A DNA stretch of 64,000 nucleotides from the NCBI GenBank assembly GCA_018398805.1, contig JAGFBZ010000697.1:930001-994000 (forward strand), read 5' to 3'. The DNA is from Hirundichthys speculiger. Taxonomy: Eukaryota > Chordata > Actinopteri > Beloniformes > Exocoetidae. Shown here piece after piece: positions 10,048-19,720 of this stretch. Every line of letters starts with the position of its first letter. The stretch's first letter is position 1. The notes beneath the pieces were generated by a model. It saw only the letters and a program-made list of their open reading frames with translations, was not told the DNA's origin and ran no database searches. The translations under genes and the position numbers were made by a program.

Positions 10048-10603
10048 CAGTGCTTCTCAATTATTTTCTGCCCCCCTCACACCCCCCACACCTACCTCCA
10101 CTCAACCGTCCACTGCCATTATAAATATTATCATTTGTCTATAAATTTGTTATAAGTACATCTCTGCAAAACACTTTATCCCTATTAACATTAAGGGAAA
10201 CACAAAAGAAAAAAATATACATCAACTTATAACAAAGAATTATTTTATTAAAATTGTTTTTAGTCTGTAAAGATATGAAGTGCATTAGTCCCACTGTAGT
10301 CACAGTGAAGCCAAGTGCTGCTTCAGCATTATCATATTTCCTCGTCTTAACTTTCTGGTGACTTTTGTTTGTCTCATTATCTCTGTCTCTCTCCGCCTTT
10401 CTTTTCATCCCTGTTAAATATTTTTCCGTGGTGTCTCTTGACTGTTTGTTTACTATATATCTCCTGCTCTGTGCTGCGTACGCACAGGTCTGTGACAGTG
10501 AGAACGCCACTGCCCCCTACTGGAGTATATGTGCAAATACTTTTTATTCCAGTACGAAAAAAAAAAAAAAAACATGTTCCTCAGGGTCACACGCGCCCTC
10601 ACC
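10048..10603 (+). mobile_element. hAT-type non-autonomous element, right end eroded
   Basis: The left end reads CAGTGCTTCTCAATTATTTT, a terminus shared by a well-known fish hAT group. The body keeps its AT-rich middle (ataaatttgttataagtaca) and the segment actgccccctactggagtat at about 10509-10528. The expected inverted right terminus is missing. Left flank gttaggg (10041-10047) and right flank ttaggg (10604-10609) could be the remains of an 8-bp duplication, but this is tentative. Confidence 0.6.
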
Positions 10604-11204
10604 TTAGGGGCTAGGGTATCTCCTTGGAACAACCTGTAGTTTGACATAAGTGATCATGACTAGTACTTAGTAGACAAAATTTAAAACAAGGTTGATGCCT
10701 TGAGACTGCTCCATTTGCATCATGATGTGCACTCTCCCTTTTTCTTTTTTTTTTCTCACTTTGTTTCTTTGCTCAGTCATTATCAAGGGTTTCAACTTCC
10801 ATTTATGATTCCACTCTGTACCTATCACTCATTATCTGACTCACATCTGTATTTCTCTTCTTCATGGACCCTGGCTTGCTATTATCCATCCTGTCTCCTG
10901 TCTTTGTCCTTCTTTTCCCCACTCCTTTAGTATGATTCACCTGACTGCCTGCCAAACTTCTGCTGATGTAGTGCAGCCCATAACTGAACTCCCTCTTTCC
11001 CCCCTTCCTCCTCTCTGTCTCCACCTCCATCTTTTCTCTTCCCACAACACCCCCTCCTCACCGCCCCTTCCCTCACTCCATGTCTCTTTTATGTCTCTCC
11101 ACCTCGGACATGGATCTCTACCCTTCCTGTTGCGCCCTCAACCCCCCCTCCTCCGTTCCAACCCTTATACCTGTCTCCTCCTCTTGCTCCTCCACTCTCC
11201 CCAG

Positions 11205-11430
11205 CAGTCAGAGCCCCACAGCCACTCTCCAGTCCACCAACACCCAGACACAGAGCTCCAGTTCCAGCTCGGGGGATGGAAGCCTGTTTCGCCAGAGAGG
11301 GTGCCAAGCAGCACAGCCTGATGAGACGGGCAGGGTCCCTCCCTATGTGGACTTCAGCCAGTTTTATCGATTGTGGGGAAGTGACCACAGCGACGGCCAG
11401 AGCACCCAGGGAGGCCTTGGACCCCAATAA
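11205..11430 (+). CDS. tab1: TAB1 terminal coding exon with TAK1-binding motif
   Basis: One base completes a Gly codon, then 74 residues follow: SQSPTATLQSTNTQTQ, a six-Ser run, SGDGSLF, and PYVDFSQFYRLW at 11341-11376, ending GGLGPQ with TAA at 11428-11430. The aromatic motif PYVDF-x-x-FYRLW is the helix known to insert into the TAK1 kinase domain and activate it, so its preservation argues for a functional gene. The acceptor reads ccccagcag (11200-11208), a NAGNAG tandem: use of the second AG (exon start 11208) stays in frame and drops one Ser. The C-terminal 14 residues after WGSDHS are divergent from mammals, as expected for the tail. Confidence 0.96.
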
Positions 11431-12072
11431 AGAGGACTTTGGAGTCCCAGTTGGAATGAGAAGGACAGGATTTTTTGCCAGCATGGAGGCACATGAACTG
11501 ATGAGACAGATCTAAACATGTTGGACTTATGGATAATGTTCTTAGTGTATCACAAAGGAAAATGAATAATCTCATGTTGCATCTGGACTCACCAAAGAAG
11601 GACTTGGCCTTTCGACATTTTGCTTTGAGGCGCAACCAGAGAAACTGTGATCAAGTGGTATCACCACACACTCTTCTGTAATATACAAATAGTTGTGACT
11701 TCATATGTAATTCACATTTTAGAAACTTTGGTCGAATGTAAAAAGGATGTAAAAGGTTTGGGATTTAAGAATGACTACACACTGCTAGGCCTTAAAATTA
11801 AAGAAATTAATGCATTTATAAGTCTTTTTTTTCCTTTGAGACTCAAAATTATAGTGAATCCTTATCATAATTCAGGTTGCTTCTAGCACCCTTGATGTCA
11901 TAATACCACCCCGCTCCATCACCAATGCTTTAAGGATTCCCTTTGATTTTCTCATCTAGCATGTTTAGTTTCTTGTTGAGGAGAGATCATTATGCATCGT
12001 TGGACAAAACATAAACTAGTATATCAACACATTTAGAAGATAAATGCCCAACTGGATGGCATTTAAAATAAA
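11431..12072 (+). other. tab1: TAB1 3' UTR and candidate poly(A) signals
   Basis: The stop codon itself overlaps an AATAAA (11426-11431), which is probably not the one used. Better placed candidates are ATTAAA at 11797-11802 and AATAAA at 12067-12072. The sequence is AT-rich and otherwise featureless. The true end of the transcript cannot be fixed from sequence alone. Confidence 0.45.
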
Positions 12073-12133
12073 AATCTGGCAATTTAAACCCTTTAATGTA
12101 TTAAACTTGATGACATTTCATGGTCTTCCAAAC

Positions 12134-12165
<32 letters not shown>

Positions 12166-13319
12166 ACTTCAAAAGTTTTATTTCAGAGGTGAACATAGTA
12201 ATTTGTTTAAAGTTTCTATGGATAAATGGTACAGCAGTGGTTCTGTAGATCACCACTCTAGAAATTTAACATTTAGGTTTTGGGACCTAATTTTAACTGC
12301 AGGAGTTTCTTTTTTTTAAAATATTCTATCTACAAGAGCTCAAGAAGTGGGGGGAAATGCATCTAGATTTGAAAACTCGGATGCTAACAACCCAAATGAT
12401 GAAACTGGGGGTTTCCATAATTGATGAGATAACCCAACGTCTTTTTTTCCTCACTTCTGAAAACAAGTCGTAATGTATTCTTCAGAAATTTAACTTTTTT
12501 TTTTTAACAGAAAAGTTAAAATAAATTTAAACAAATCTTGGATTCTATTCAAAAGTTGTATTTATGTCCTGAAACATGATTGGTTGCTTGCTGTGGATTT
12601 GAGGATAGTGAGAACATTGAGAATGACACAAAATGTGTTTGATTAATGAAATTAGTTGAGACAAGTTTCACTCTTTAGATGAAATGCTTTGCAATTGGTG
12701 TTTGGTATCAAAACTCTCAAGTCAAAAGGATCAAGTTTAGATAAAGCCGCCTTGCAAACTGAGTTGGAAACCATTAAAGTTATGATCTTTGTGACTGTGC
12801 AGTGTGCTGTAAAAAGCTGTTTGGCATAGGCAGAGAGAATTTGGCAAATCATAGTCACAACCCACATACTCTCAGCTCTGTTGCTCATCAAATGTAACAA
12901 ATAGGAACAAATGTATGTCCCATTTAAAATGGAAATAAACCAGCTTTCCAACCGTATAAAATTTATTGCCAAGAACCATTGTGACAAAAAGATAATCTAC
13001 CACATTTTTGACATTTGTGGTATTTCTATAGCAAGCAAGATAGAGGTGGCTTCAGAAATAAGAAGAAATCTGACTTTTTTGTTCTTCCCTCTTAACACTT
13101 TTCAAAGTGGCTGCTGAATTTGACTCTGGCACTAAGGAAGACTAATTATATCTCACATCCTGGTTTTGGCCTCTCTCCCTAATCTAATCACCATGGTTTC
13201 CGCACTGACAAGAATACACATCCATTTTATTTTTATTTAACTGTGAACTCGTGTCAGTTTTGTATTTCCTTGTATTTATTTCTCAGTGAGTTTCTGGTCA
13301 GTTTCTGGTGTTAATTATA
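12073..13319. other. TAB1 3' flank, no gene seen
   Basis: The stretch is AT-rich intergenic DNA with an (AAT)n microsatellite at 12132-12165 and a T run at 12494-12506. I recognise no coding or repeat family here. Confidence 0.6.
12132..12165. repeat. (AAT)n microsatellite
   Basis: Eleven or so consecutive ATA/AAT units interrupted by no other base, just downstream of the TAB1 3' UTR. Confidence 0.9.
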
Positions 13320-13689
13320 TACAGTCATGGAAAAAATTATTAGACCACCATTTTTTCTTCACTTTCTTGTTCATTTTAATACCTGGTACCACTAAACGTC
13401 ATCATGTGACTAAAACAAACAGAAAAGAAAACACTGAATGCATAAAAGCAGTGTTTTTGGCAGTACAACGCCATAGCTATTGATGTAAAAACTTAAGTGA
13501 TTTAGGTTATAATCAAGAAAACCATGGAAAATGGTAAGATATCAGCTCTTAAATAAAACTCTTATGAGCAATCTTTGTGGTTATCGTCATGTTTGTCCAA
13601 ACAAATGTACCTTTAGTTGTACCAGGCATTAAAATGAACAAGAAACTGAAGAAAACAAGGGTGGTCTAATAATTTTTTCATTGACTGTA
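13320..13689. mobile_element. Tc1/mariner-type MITE, copy 1
   Basis: The element lies between TA dinucleotides (13320-13321 and 13688-13689). Its inverted termini run about 70 bp: left CAGTCATGGAAAAAATTATT and right AATAATTTTTTCATTGACTG, followed inward by agaccacc and ggtggtct. The interior has no coding potential. A second, internally shortened copy is at 60588-60895. The right end runs directly into a (TG)n/(TA)n tract. Confidence 0.85.
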
Positions 13690-13733
13690 TATATATATGT
13701 GTGTGTGTGTGTGAGTATGTATGTATGTATGGA

Positions 13734-13796
<63 letters not shown>
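13687..13796. repeat. Compound (TA)n-(TG)n-(TATG)n-(TA)n microsatellite
   Basis: A purine-pyrimidine alternating tract beginning at the right TA of the MITE: tatata, then (tg)n, tatgtatgtatg, (tg)n and about 23 TA units (13749-13796). It gives a spurious Tyr-Ile frame on the minus strand. Confidence 0.95.
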
Positions 13797-13799
<3 letters not shown>

Positions 13800-14649
13800 A
13801 GGAAGAGCAACAAACACGTGTTTGCGGTTAAATTGTCAAACATTAGGTGATTGAATTTTGTAGTTCTAATCATTTAAAGTCCCTTTTAGCGTAATTTTTA
13901 AACAGTCATCAATAGAATCATATCAGATATGCTTTATTCAGTATAAATCGTCAGTAATTTACATTCTTGCAAAAAAAAAAATACAGCATACTAATTTCTT
14001 ATTTTTTCTTTTCTCTTCCCATAAACTTTAAAATTTCACACGTTTGAAATACAGAAGATGAAAAGGTGGCTACTCAATTAATGCTGACAACTAAATTATG
14101 TTGCTTTCGTTACTCCCATTACAGGTGTGAACTGTCACCTTAAACTTGTGCAATGCTTTCTTTTCTTTATAGCCCAGCAAAAAAACAGGCTCTTCTAGTT
14201 GGAAAAATAAAGCTGTTTTAAGAAACAGATTATTGAATGTGTTGCGCAATATTATCAGCATAATCTATTTCAGTCATGCAAACTTTTGAAAAAAAAAAAA
14301 AAAAAGGTGGAGAACAGAGCAAACCAGTGTGTGGGAAGTGTTGGGAGACTGACGAAGCTCAGTGGCTCCAAGGAGATTAGGGATCAGACTGTTGGAAACC
14401 TATGAAGCAAGACAGCTGTAAAAAAAAAACAAAAACAATGTGTCTGTACAACTTAGCATTCATGCATATTCATCTAAATGTGTTCACAAATAAAAAAAAA
14501 TGTAAATTAGAAAAAATATTTTAAAAAATAAGTCAAAGTCTCATAAGTCAAAGAATCGCTGACATCACTGTTTGGAACAGAGGGTACATTGTATTGTTAC
14601 AAGCTTCATAACAGCAGAAATAAAAGTCTGTATTGTACAACATTAGTCA
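13797..14649. other. Intergenic, no gene seen
   Basis: AT-rich sequence with A runs at 13970-13981 and 14289-14306. No recognised gene or repeat family. Confidence 0.5.
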
Positions 14650-14933
14650 GAAAATCAACTGTCACGGCCCACTGCAGTTTGTCTGTTATCATGGAGAGGG
14701 CGTTTCCTTCATCCTCCTGGCTCAGTGAGCTCACTCTTATCTTGACTAAGCAGGTAGCACTGTGAGGATCCTGTTCTTTGATATCTGTGGTGCCTTTAAA
14801 ATGATTCAGTCTGCACGAATATGTGAAAAAATCTTGGAAATACAGGTGGACACTTCCACAAAAACCTGGATGATTCATTACCTGACAGACCACAATTTGT
14901 GAAATTGCAGGGCTGTGTTTGTGAGAGTTTGTG
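14650..14933 (+). pseudogene. LINE reverse transcriptase fragment (CR1/L2/Rex group), 5' piece
   Basis: Plus-strand reading gives the RT stretch ILFFDICGAFKMIQ and WMIHYLTDHNL followed, after a stop, by a CRAVFV-like/LQGCVCESLC segment, the same part of the family as seen at 4590-4720. It ends at 14933, precisely where the LTR terminus TGTTATGG begins. The continuation of the same LINE is on the far side of the retrovirus at 19036. Confidence 0.75.
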
Positions 14934-15367
14934 TGTTATGGCAAAATTAAGAAATCAAAAAAAACTGACTCCGGTTAAATATAAGAGGCAAGTCTTTATT
15001 GCAATGAGAACAGTCCAAACATGCACATGCATCTTTCTGAGGTGTTTGAAAGAGCTGATGTCACTTTGGAAAAACAAAATATACATTAGAGTATAACCAG
15101 GGATCATTTACAACATCTTAACTTCCTTTATGGATTTTTATTACTTTTGACCTGGTCTACGACTTATGACTTGTACACGACCTGTTTATGGCCTGGATTC
15201 TAAACCAGACCACTTACTAATCCCCCATGAGTCAGCATTTTCTTCAGGAAGACACACAAACCCATAAACATGCTAAGAACACTAAAAAGAAGAAATAATA
15301 AGCATTATAATATGCTTATTAACAATATGCAGGAATAGAAATAACATATATAAAATTTTCCATTACA
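14934..15367 (-). repeat. 3' LTR of the endogenous retrovirus
   Basis: The termini form a short inverted repeat, on the plus strand TGTTATGG (14934-14941) and CCATTACA (15360-15367). A polypurine tract (minus strand aataaaaaggggggag, plus 15368-15383) lies directly beside the U3 end, as required for a 3' LTR. A minus-strand AATAAA at 15000-14995 marks the end of R, about 60 bases from the U5 end. Length is 434 bp. Confidence 0.75.
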
Positions 15368-15581
15368 CTCCCCCCTTTTTATTACATGAATTAATCAAAA
15401 CAATCTCATGAGAAAAAGAAAAAACCACAGTAAAAGAAAAATTCAATAAAATCTAGAAGAGTAATGCCTATGGTAAGGCTTCATAATATATCCTTCACTA
15501 AAATTTTGCCTAAAAGCTTACTTACTAACTGCAACAAAATATATCACAATAAACTACTAAACAAAGAACTAGCTAGCATTA

Positions 15582-15960
15582 TTAAACAGTTTCATCATCA
15601 CTAAAAGAATCAGAGTCAGAAAACTCAGACCAGACATAGGAGGGACATGAAGCATCATAGAACATTTGGTTCGTAAGGATCTTCACAACTACAGAGTGAA
15701 CCAATGGAAGTACACAACAAACAAAAAACATAACCAAAATCACAATGACAATAGGAGAACCTAAATGGAAAAGCCAGACTTTCCAGTTTCTAAAATTAAG
15801 CCATATACACCAATCATCAGACGACGTCTCATCAGAGTCATTAGCATTACAGAGAGAGGTGAGGTTAAAAAAGGCCCTGGGCAATGGCACTCCTGTCCGC
15901 TTCATTCTCAGGAATGTAAGTACAACAGAAAGTATCTACAATCGCGCACACAGACCACCC
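15582..15960 (-). pseudogene. ERV env transmembrane subunit, C-terminal part
   Basis: The minus-strand frame 15905-15582 encodes an intact C-terminal piece with a hydrophobic membrane anchor (about residues 46-73, VIVILVMFFVCCVLPLV) and a short acidic cytoplasmic tail (DSDSFSDDETV) before the stop. Just upstream, in another frame (about 15913-15958), is a CX6CC motif (C-AIVDTF-CC), the disulfide site typical of class I retroviral transmembrane subunits. A frameshift separates the two parts and stops lie farther upstream. The role of such proteins is membrane fusion; this copy cannot make one. Confidence 0.75.
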
Positions 15961-16445
15961 TGAGATGCAGTTATCCGATCCGGCACCAAACGATTCTGTA
16001 GAGATACAAGTCTAAGAGAAGTCAATTCAGACTTGATTCCTGATAAGACTTCCATAGTATAAATAAGGAAAACAAAAAATCTGTATTTATGGTTTCCATC
16101 TCGAGCATTATTTTGCCTACTCCAAGATTGAGAAACAAAGAGAGAACAAGCTTCTTTGAATCAGACCATAATTTATGGTCTGCTGGAACATTACTTCACC
16201 AAATGGGGTCATGTCTGTCATCTGGAGTATGTCCTGAGCGTGCTATCTTAATGGCCATAATAACATCAGAATGTTTGGAGGGAGAAACAGGAGCACATAC
16301 ACCAATCCAATTGGTTGGAAGAGCTATAAACAAACGACAGTCACATAACTAATACACATCCGTCTGTGGAAGTGTACCAACAAAATCAGGAGCAAATAAT
16401 ACAATACAGACTGAACCAGGCACTGCCTGTGAATTGCTGAGGGGG
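15961..16445 (-). pseudogene. ERV env, decayed central region
   Basis: This stretch lies between the recognisable surface and transmembrane parts and has several stops in every minus-strand frame. It should hold the cleavage site and fusion peptide region, but I cannot place either. Confidence 0.45.
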
Positions 16446-16937
16446 TTATTTGCATTTAACTGGGTACAAGGAGAGAAAATACTGACAATAATATGGTGGA
16501 ACAACGCCTAGAGAAAGTGGAGGCTGTCCATCCATAGTGAAGTTCTTAGCAAAACAGTTCAACTTAGATCCCAGAGAAATATGAACAGGTCCCAATATTG
16601 GCTTATCAAAACTGATATTTGTAAGTTTAAGAAAATGAAACCTGCGATTATCTGAAACAATAAGCCTCAAAGGCTTAGTCCCTTTTAACTTGTGAAGGGT
16701 GAAATTTAACATAGCGTCTGCATAAACTGATGCCAAAATACAATGGAACAAAGGTGAACAGTTTTCCCATGCAGTCGGAAAAATCACAGGAGTTTGAGCT
16801 GCAAAAGGCTTGTAAGGGTATACATAACAATCAGATTTGTTTCCAGCAATGAAGGTAGCATAACGATACCATAAGTTCATGTGATAAAAGTCCACATCAC
16901 GTGTATGCCGAGCAGGCCCAGAAGAAGACTTGTTCAC
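16446..16937 (-). pseudogene. ERV env surface subunit fragment
   Basis: A 163-codon minus-strand frame with several N-glycosylation sites (NKS, NFT, NIS) and cysteines, placed between integrase and the transmembrane subunit, as expected for env. There is no close family call: I assign it by position, by glycosylation pattern and by the downstream transmembrane piece. The first ATG need not be the original start; the N-terminus with signal peptide (16940-17350) is decayed. Confidence 0.6.
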
Positions 16938-17349
16938 ATCTTGAAGGTGAGCGTTGTGCAGTAAGCTTGTATGGACTCCCGACCACCAGAAAACAGGCCA
17001 AACGATGACAACAATCCAAATTTAGGGCATTATTGAGCCAAATAGCCCACAACATGTCAGTCCAGCAGGCTGCCATCGTCGCTGTCTCCTGGGAGTCTCT
17101 GGATCAGTCATCAGTGCACACAGGTTCAGCCAATGTTACTCACCAAACAGAGGAAAGCATCCTATAGGCGAACAGCGTGTAGCTCAGAGTGCAGCCAGAG
17201 GCTAATCGGCACTCCTCCCCTTCAGCTGAGATGTCCCTTCAGCTGGTGAGGACGTGACCTTCACCTGGTGATAGGTGGAGTAGAGCGCTTAACTTCGCCG
17301 TCTACTCTGATGCTGGCTGATTTATAGCTGGTGGGAGGTCATCATGGCC

Positions 17350-17560
17350 CCGGCACCTTCTTGCAGTGGCTAACATGGATCCAGGGGGCCCTCTCTGCAA
17401 TCTTTACCGCCTTATGGGTCGTCAGCAGCACCTGGAATGGCCCCTGCCAACGTTTGGACTTTCAGTGCCTCCTCCTGAGCTCTCTAACAACAACCCAATC
17501 ACTTGGCTGGATGCTGTGAAACAAGCGGTGGCCATGGAAGGAAGGGATGATTTCACGTAA
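17350..17560 (-). pseudogene. ERV integrase C-terminal domain
   Basis: Minus-strand reading gives the beta-barrel DNA-binding end of a gamma/epsilon-type integrase: QPSDWVVVRELRRRH, an in-frame TGA, then [20 protein letters not shown] and [11 protein letters not shown]. The zinc-binding N-terminus and the DDE core are absent. The segment joins the RNase H start within about 20-60 bases. Confidence 0.8.
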
Positions 17561-17574
17561 ACGACAAGGTGTCA

Positions 17575-17700
17575 TGAGAAGAACACACAGCAAAGCCAAC
17601 ACAATTCTTCACGGTAGCCGGAACATGAAATATCTACAAAGAGAATCATATCAGGGTTAATAAGTGGATTTTCTTGTAGGTCCCCTCATGGAACACAGAT
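17575..17700 (-). pseudogene. ERV RNase H, N-terminal sliver
   Basis: A minus-strand segment with NPDMILFVDISC, corresponding to the first strand of retroviral RNase H that carries the first catalytic Asp. The remaining RNase H and most of integrase are deleted. Confidence 0.6.
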
Positions 17701-17889
17701 CTCCTAAAGAGCAGCTTCACAGTAGTGAGCCTCACCCTCTTCTGGACCTGGAAGCAAGCTAGCACGGTTAAAAATTGTTCATTGTTTTACAGTGATGTTC
17801 GGCATTTCCAGCAAAACAGCGTTATATCTTAGCCAGCGAGCCGTCGAAAGAGGAGGTGTTTTCTGCTCCAGGAGAATCAAAGAAACTGC

Positions 17890-19020
17890 TCAAGGAACCA
17901 TGAAGGTTAGAGGTGCAAAACCCACAATATCATGTGAGGCACATGCAGCCTGTTCTGCAACTGCCACTGCACGGAGGCAGCGAGGAAGGCCAGCTGCAAC
18001 AGGATCTAGTTTTGATTTAAAAAAAAATATGCAACAGGTCTGGGCTTCCCACCATAATCCTGCAAAAGAACAGAAACCATGCATCCACTTTTCTCATCCA
18101 CAGTCTGAGTAAAAGGTCAGGTAGTCCTAGAGTAGGTGTTGTCTGTAGAGTCAATTTTAAAGACACAAAAGAATCTGCAGCTTCCTGTGTCCACTGTGAC
18201 TTATCAAACAATGCAAGGCCCTTCCCCAGCGCGCTCAAAGGGGCTTTTAGGACTGCATAGTTTGGAATAAATTGTCTGCAATTAGAACACATTCCCAAAA
18301 ATGAGAGCAATTGCTTTTTTGTAGTTGGTTTGGGGAGATTTTGATTAACCTCAATCCGTTTTGGGGACAAAAATTTTCCCTGCCAGTTGATGATGTGTCC
18401 TAAAAGTGACACTTCCTGTTTCACAAATTGTAGTTTAGACAAACTAGCTGTGTGGCCATGAGCATAAAGATGTTTCAATAATTTCACTGTATCTGCTTCA
18501 CATTGCATTTGACTACATATCAACAGATCATCACAGTACTCCAAAAGTGCAGTTCCTGGCCTTAATTCCAGGGAGCTCAAACTATGATTTAAGGCTGTAT
18601 TATAAATATTAGGGCTCTCATAGTACTCCCGACACAGGCGAGTGAAAGTCCAACTCTGGCTTTTAAATAATGTGAATGCAAACCAAAACAGCGAATCAGG
18701 ATGAACTAGGACAGAAAAAAAAAGTATTTGACAGATCCACAAAAGAAAAATGTGTGGCATCTGATGGTACCAAGATAGTGTACGGATTAGGCACAGTAGG
18801 AGGCCTAGGTTGTACAGCTGCATTCACAGCCTGTAGGTCCTGAACAAAACGCCACTCAGTGGGTTGTCCCGCCTCCCTGATTTTCTTCACAGGGAAAAGT
18901 GGGGTCCGCACTGGGAAATTTTCACAGGGAACAATGACTCCAGCTGCCCTCAGAGACTCAAACACACGTGTGATGCCTTCGACGGCTTCAGGGTTCAGGG
19001 GATACTGACGCTGAGAGGGT
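17890..19020 (-). pseudogene. ERV reverse transcriptase and connection domain
   Basis: The N-terminal fingers are in the frame 18965-18696 (TPLFPVKK, then EWRFVQDLQAVNAAV and PTVPNPYTIL). A frame change near 18720 leads to the frame 18823-18017. There the catalytic box is YCDDLL (near 18530), followed by HGHTASLSKLQFVKQEVSLLGH and the thumb/connection (KPTTKKQLLSFLGM). A last frame (18084-17890) holds [16 protein letters not shown], the connection/RNase H boundary. Enzymes of this type copy viral RNA into DNA. At least two frameshifts make it non-functional. Confidence 0.85.
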
Positions 19021-19035
19021 CTGTAATCAGATTAT

Positions 19036-19720
19036 TTTAACAGGTTCACAGCCCACTTCCACTATAACCCAGAGTCCTGTTATCTCTGAAAACAGTCAGA
19101 TGAGTCTTCTGTTGTGGGTTGTGTCGGTGGTGGAAAGGAGGCTGAGCACAGATAACTCGTGGAACAGTTTGTGACATGGTATGGGAACAAACACCTCATC
19201 TTGAGTGTCAGTAACACAAAGGAGTTGATTGTGAATTGTTGGAGGCCCATGAATAAGACAAACACTGTCTCCATTGAAGGAGAAGGAGTAGAGGTGGTGA
19301 TGGACTACAGATACAGTGGCAGACTGAAAAATGTAACTGTGAGCTGGTCTACAACAAGGGAGTAAACAGATTCTTGAAGAAGCTTAGATCAGTGTTTGTA
19401 GCCAGATGTTGTATCTTCTGTAGATATGTGTTGGAGAATGCTGTTTTATCTGCAGTCATCTCCTTGGACTGCAGCATTGTCAGAGCAAGTGACTCAAAGA
19501 AACAGAACAGTGGGATAAAGAAGGCTGGCTCTGTCCTGGGGACCCCCCACATGCTACTCAATATAATAGACACAGCACTGCGCAGCCTCTACACAATACA
19601 CTAATGAAATAACTGATTATCATCATTAAAAGACTTTTACAACTTCACTTCAGTAAGGAAAAGTAGGAGATCATTTCTTCCCACAGCTATGCTTTTGGTC
19701 AGTAATGCAGTATACAACTA
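19036..19720 (+). pseudogene. LINE reverse transcriptase fragment, 3' piece split by the ERV
   Basis: This is the continuation of the LINE at 14650-14933. It reads a degenerate catalytic region (QSDESSVVGCVGG), then FVTWYGNKHLILSVSNTKEL, YRYSGRLKNVTVSW, FLKKLRSVFVARC, CSIVRASDSKKQN and, near 19655-19690, KSRRSFLPTA, the usual C-terminal end of this family. Parallel residues occur at 4780-4930. Several stops are present. Confidence 0.8.

Larger units (their letters stand above)
8807..11204 (+). other. tab1: TAB1 last intron, 2.4 kb
   Basis: The intron holds the candidate beta exon (8973-9051) and a hAT-type remnant (10048-10603). Its last 500 bases are strongly pyrimidine-rich (10,840-11,204), which extends the polypyrimidine tract of the last acceptor and gives spurious Pro/Ser/Leu-rich frames. 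Between 9052 and 10047 I see no recognisable feature. Confidence 0.8.
14934..19035 (-). mobile_element. Class I endogenous retrovirus remnant, 5'-truncated, inserted in a LINE
   Basis: Reading on the minus strand the order is reverse transcriptase (from about 19020), connection, RNase H start, integrase C-terminus, env, polypurine tract, 3' LTR. There is no 5' LTR, primer-binding site, gag or protease: the copy stops inside pol at about 19035, where LINE sequence resumes. Gamma/epsilon-like pol residues and a CX6CC motif in the env transmembrane subunit place it in class I. The genes carry stops, frameshifts and deletions, so the provirus is dead. Its insertion split the LINE at 14933/19036; about 30 codons of the LINE between these points are also missing, which suggests one deletion removed the proviral 5' half and adjoining LINE sequence together. 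Confidence 0.85.

Noticed and set aside
11426..11431. AATAAA overlapping the TAB1 stop as the poly(A) signal
   Set aside because: Cleavage 15-30 bases later would leave almost no 3' UTR; later signals are better placed.
10932..11484. Pro/Ser-rich overlapping frames on both strands
   Set aside because: They lie in the polypyrimidine tract and last exon of TAB1 in wrong frames.
12132..12165. Possible repeat array of functional or CRISPR type
   Set aside because: It is a plain AAT microsatellite; no spacer-repeat structure exists anywhere in the window.
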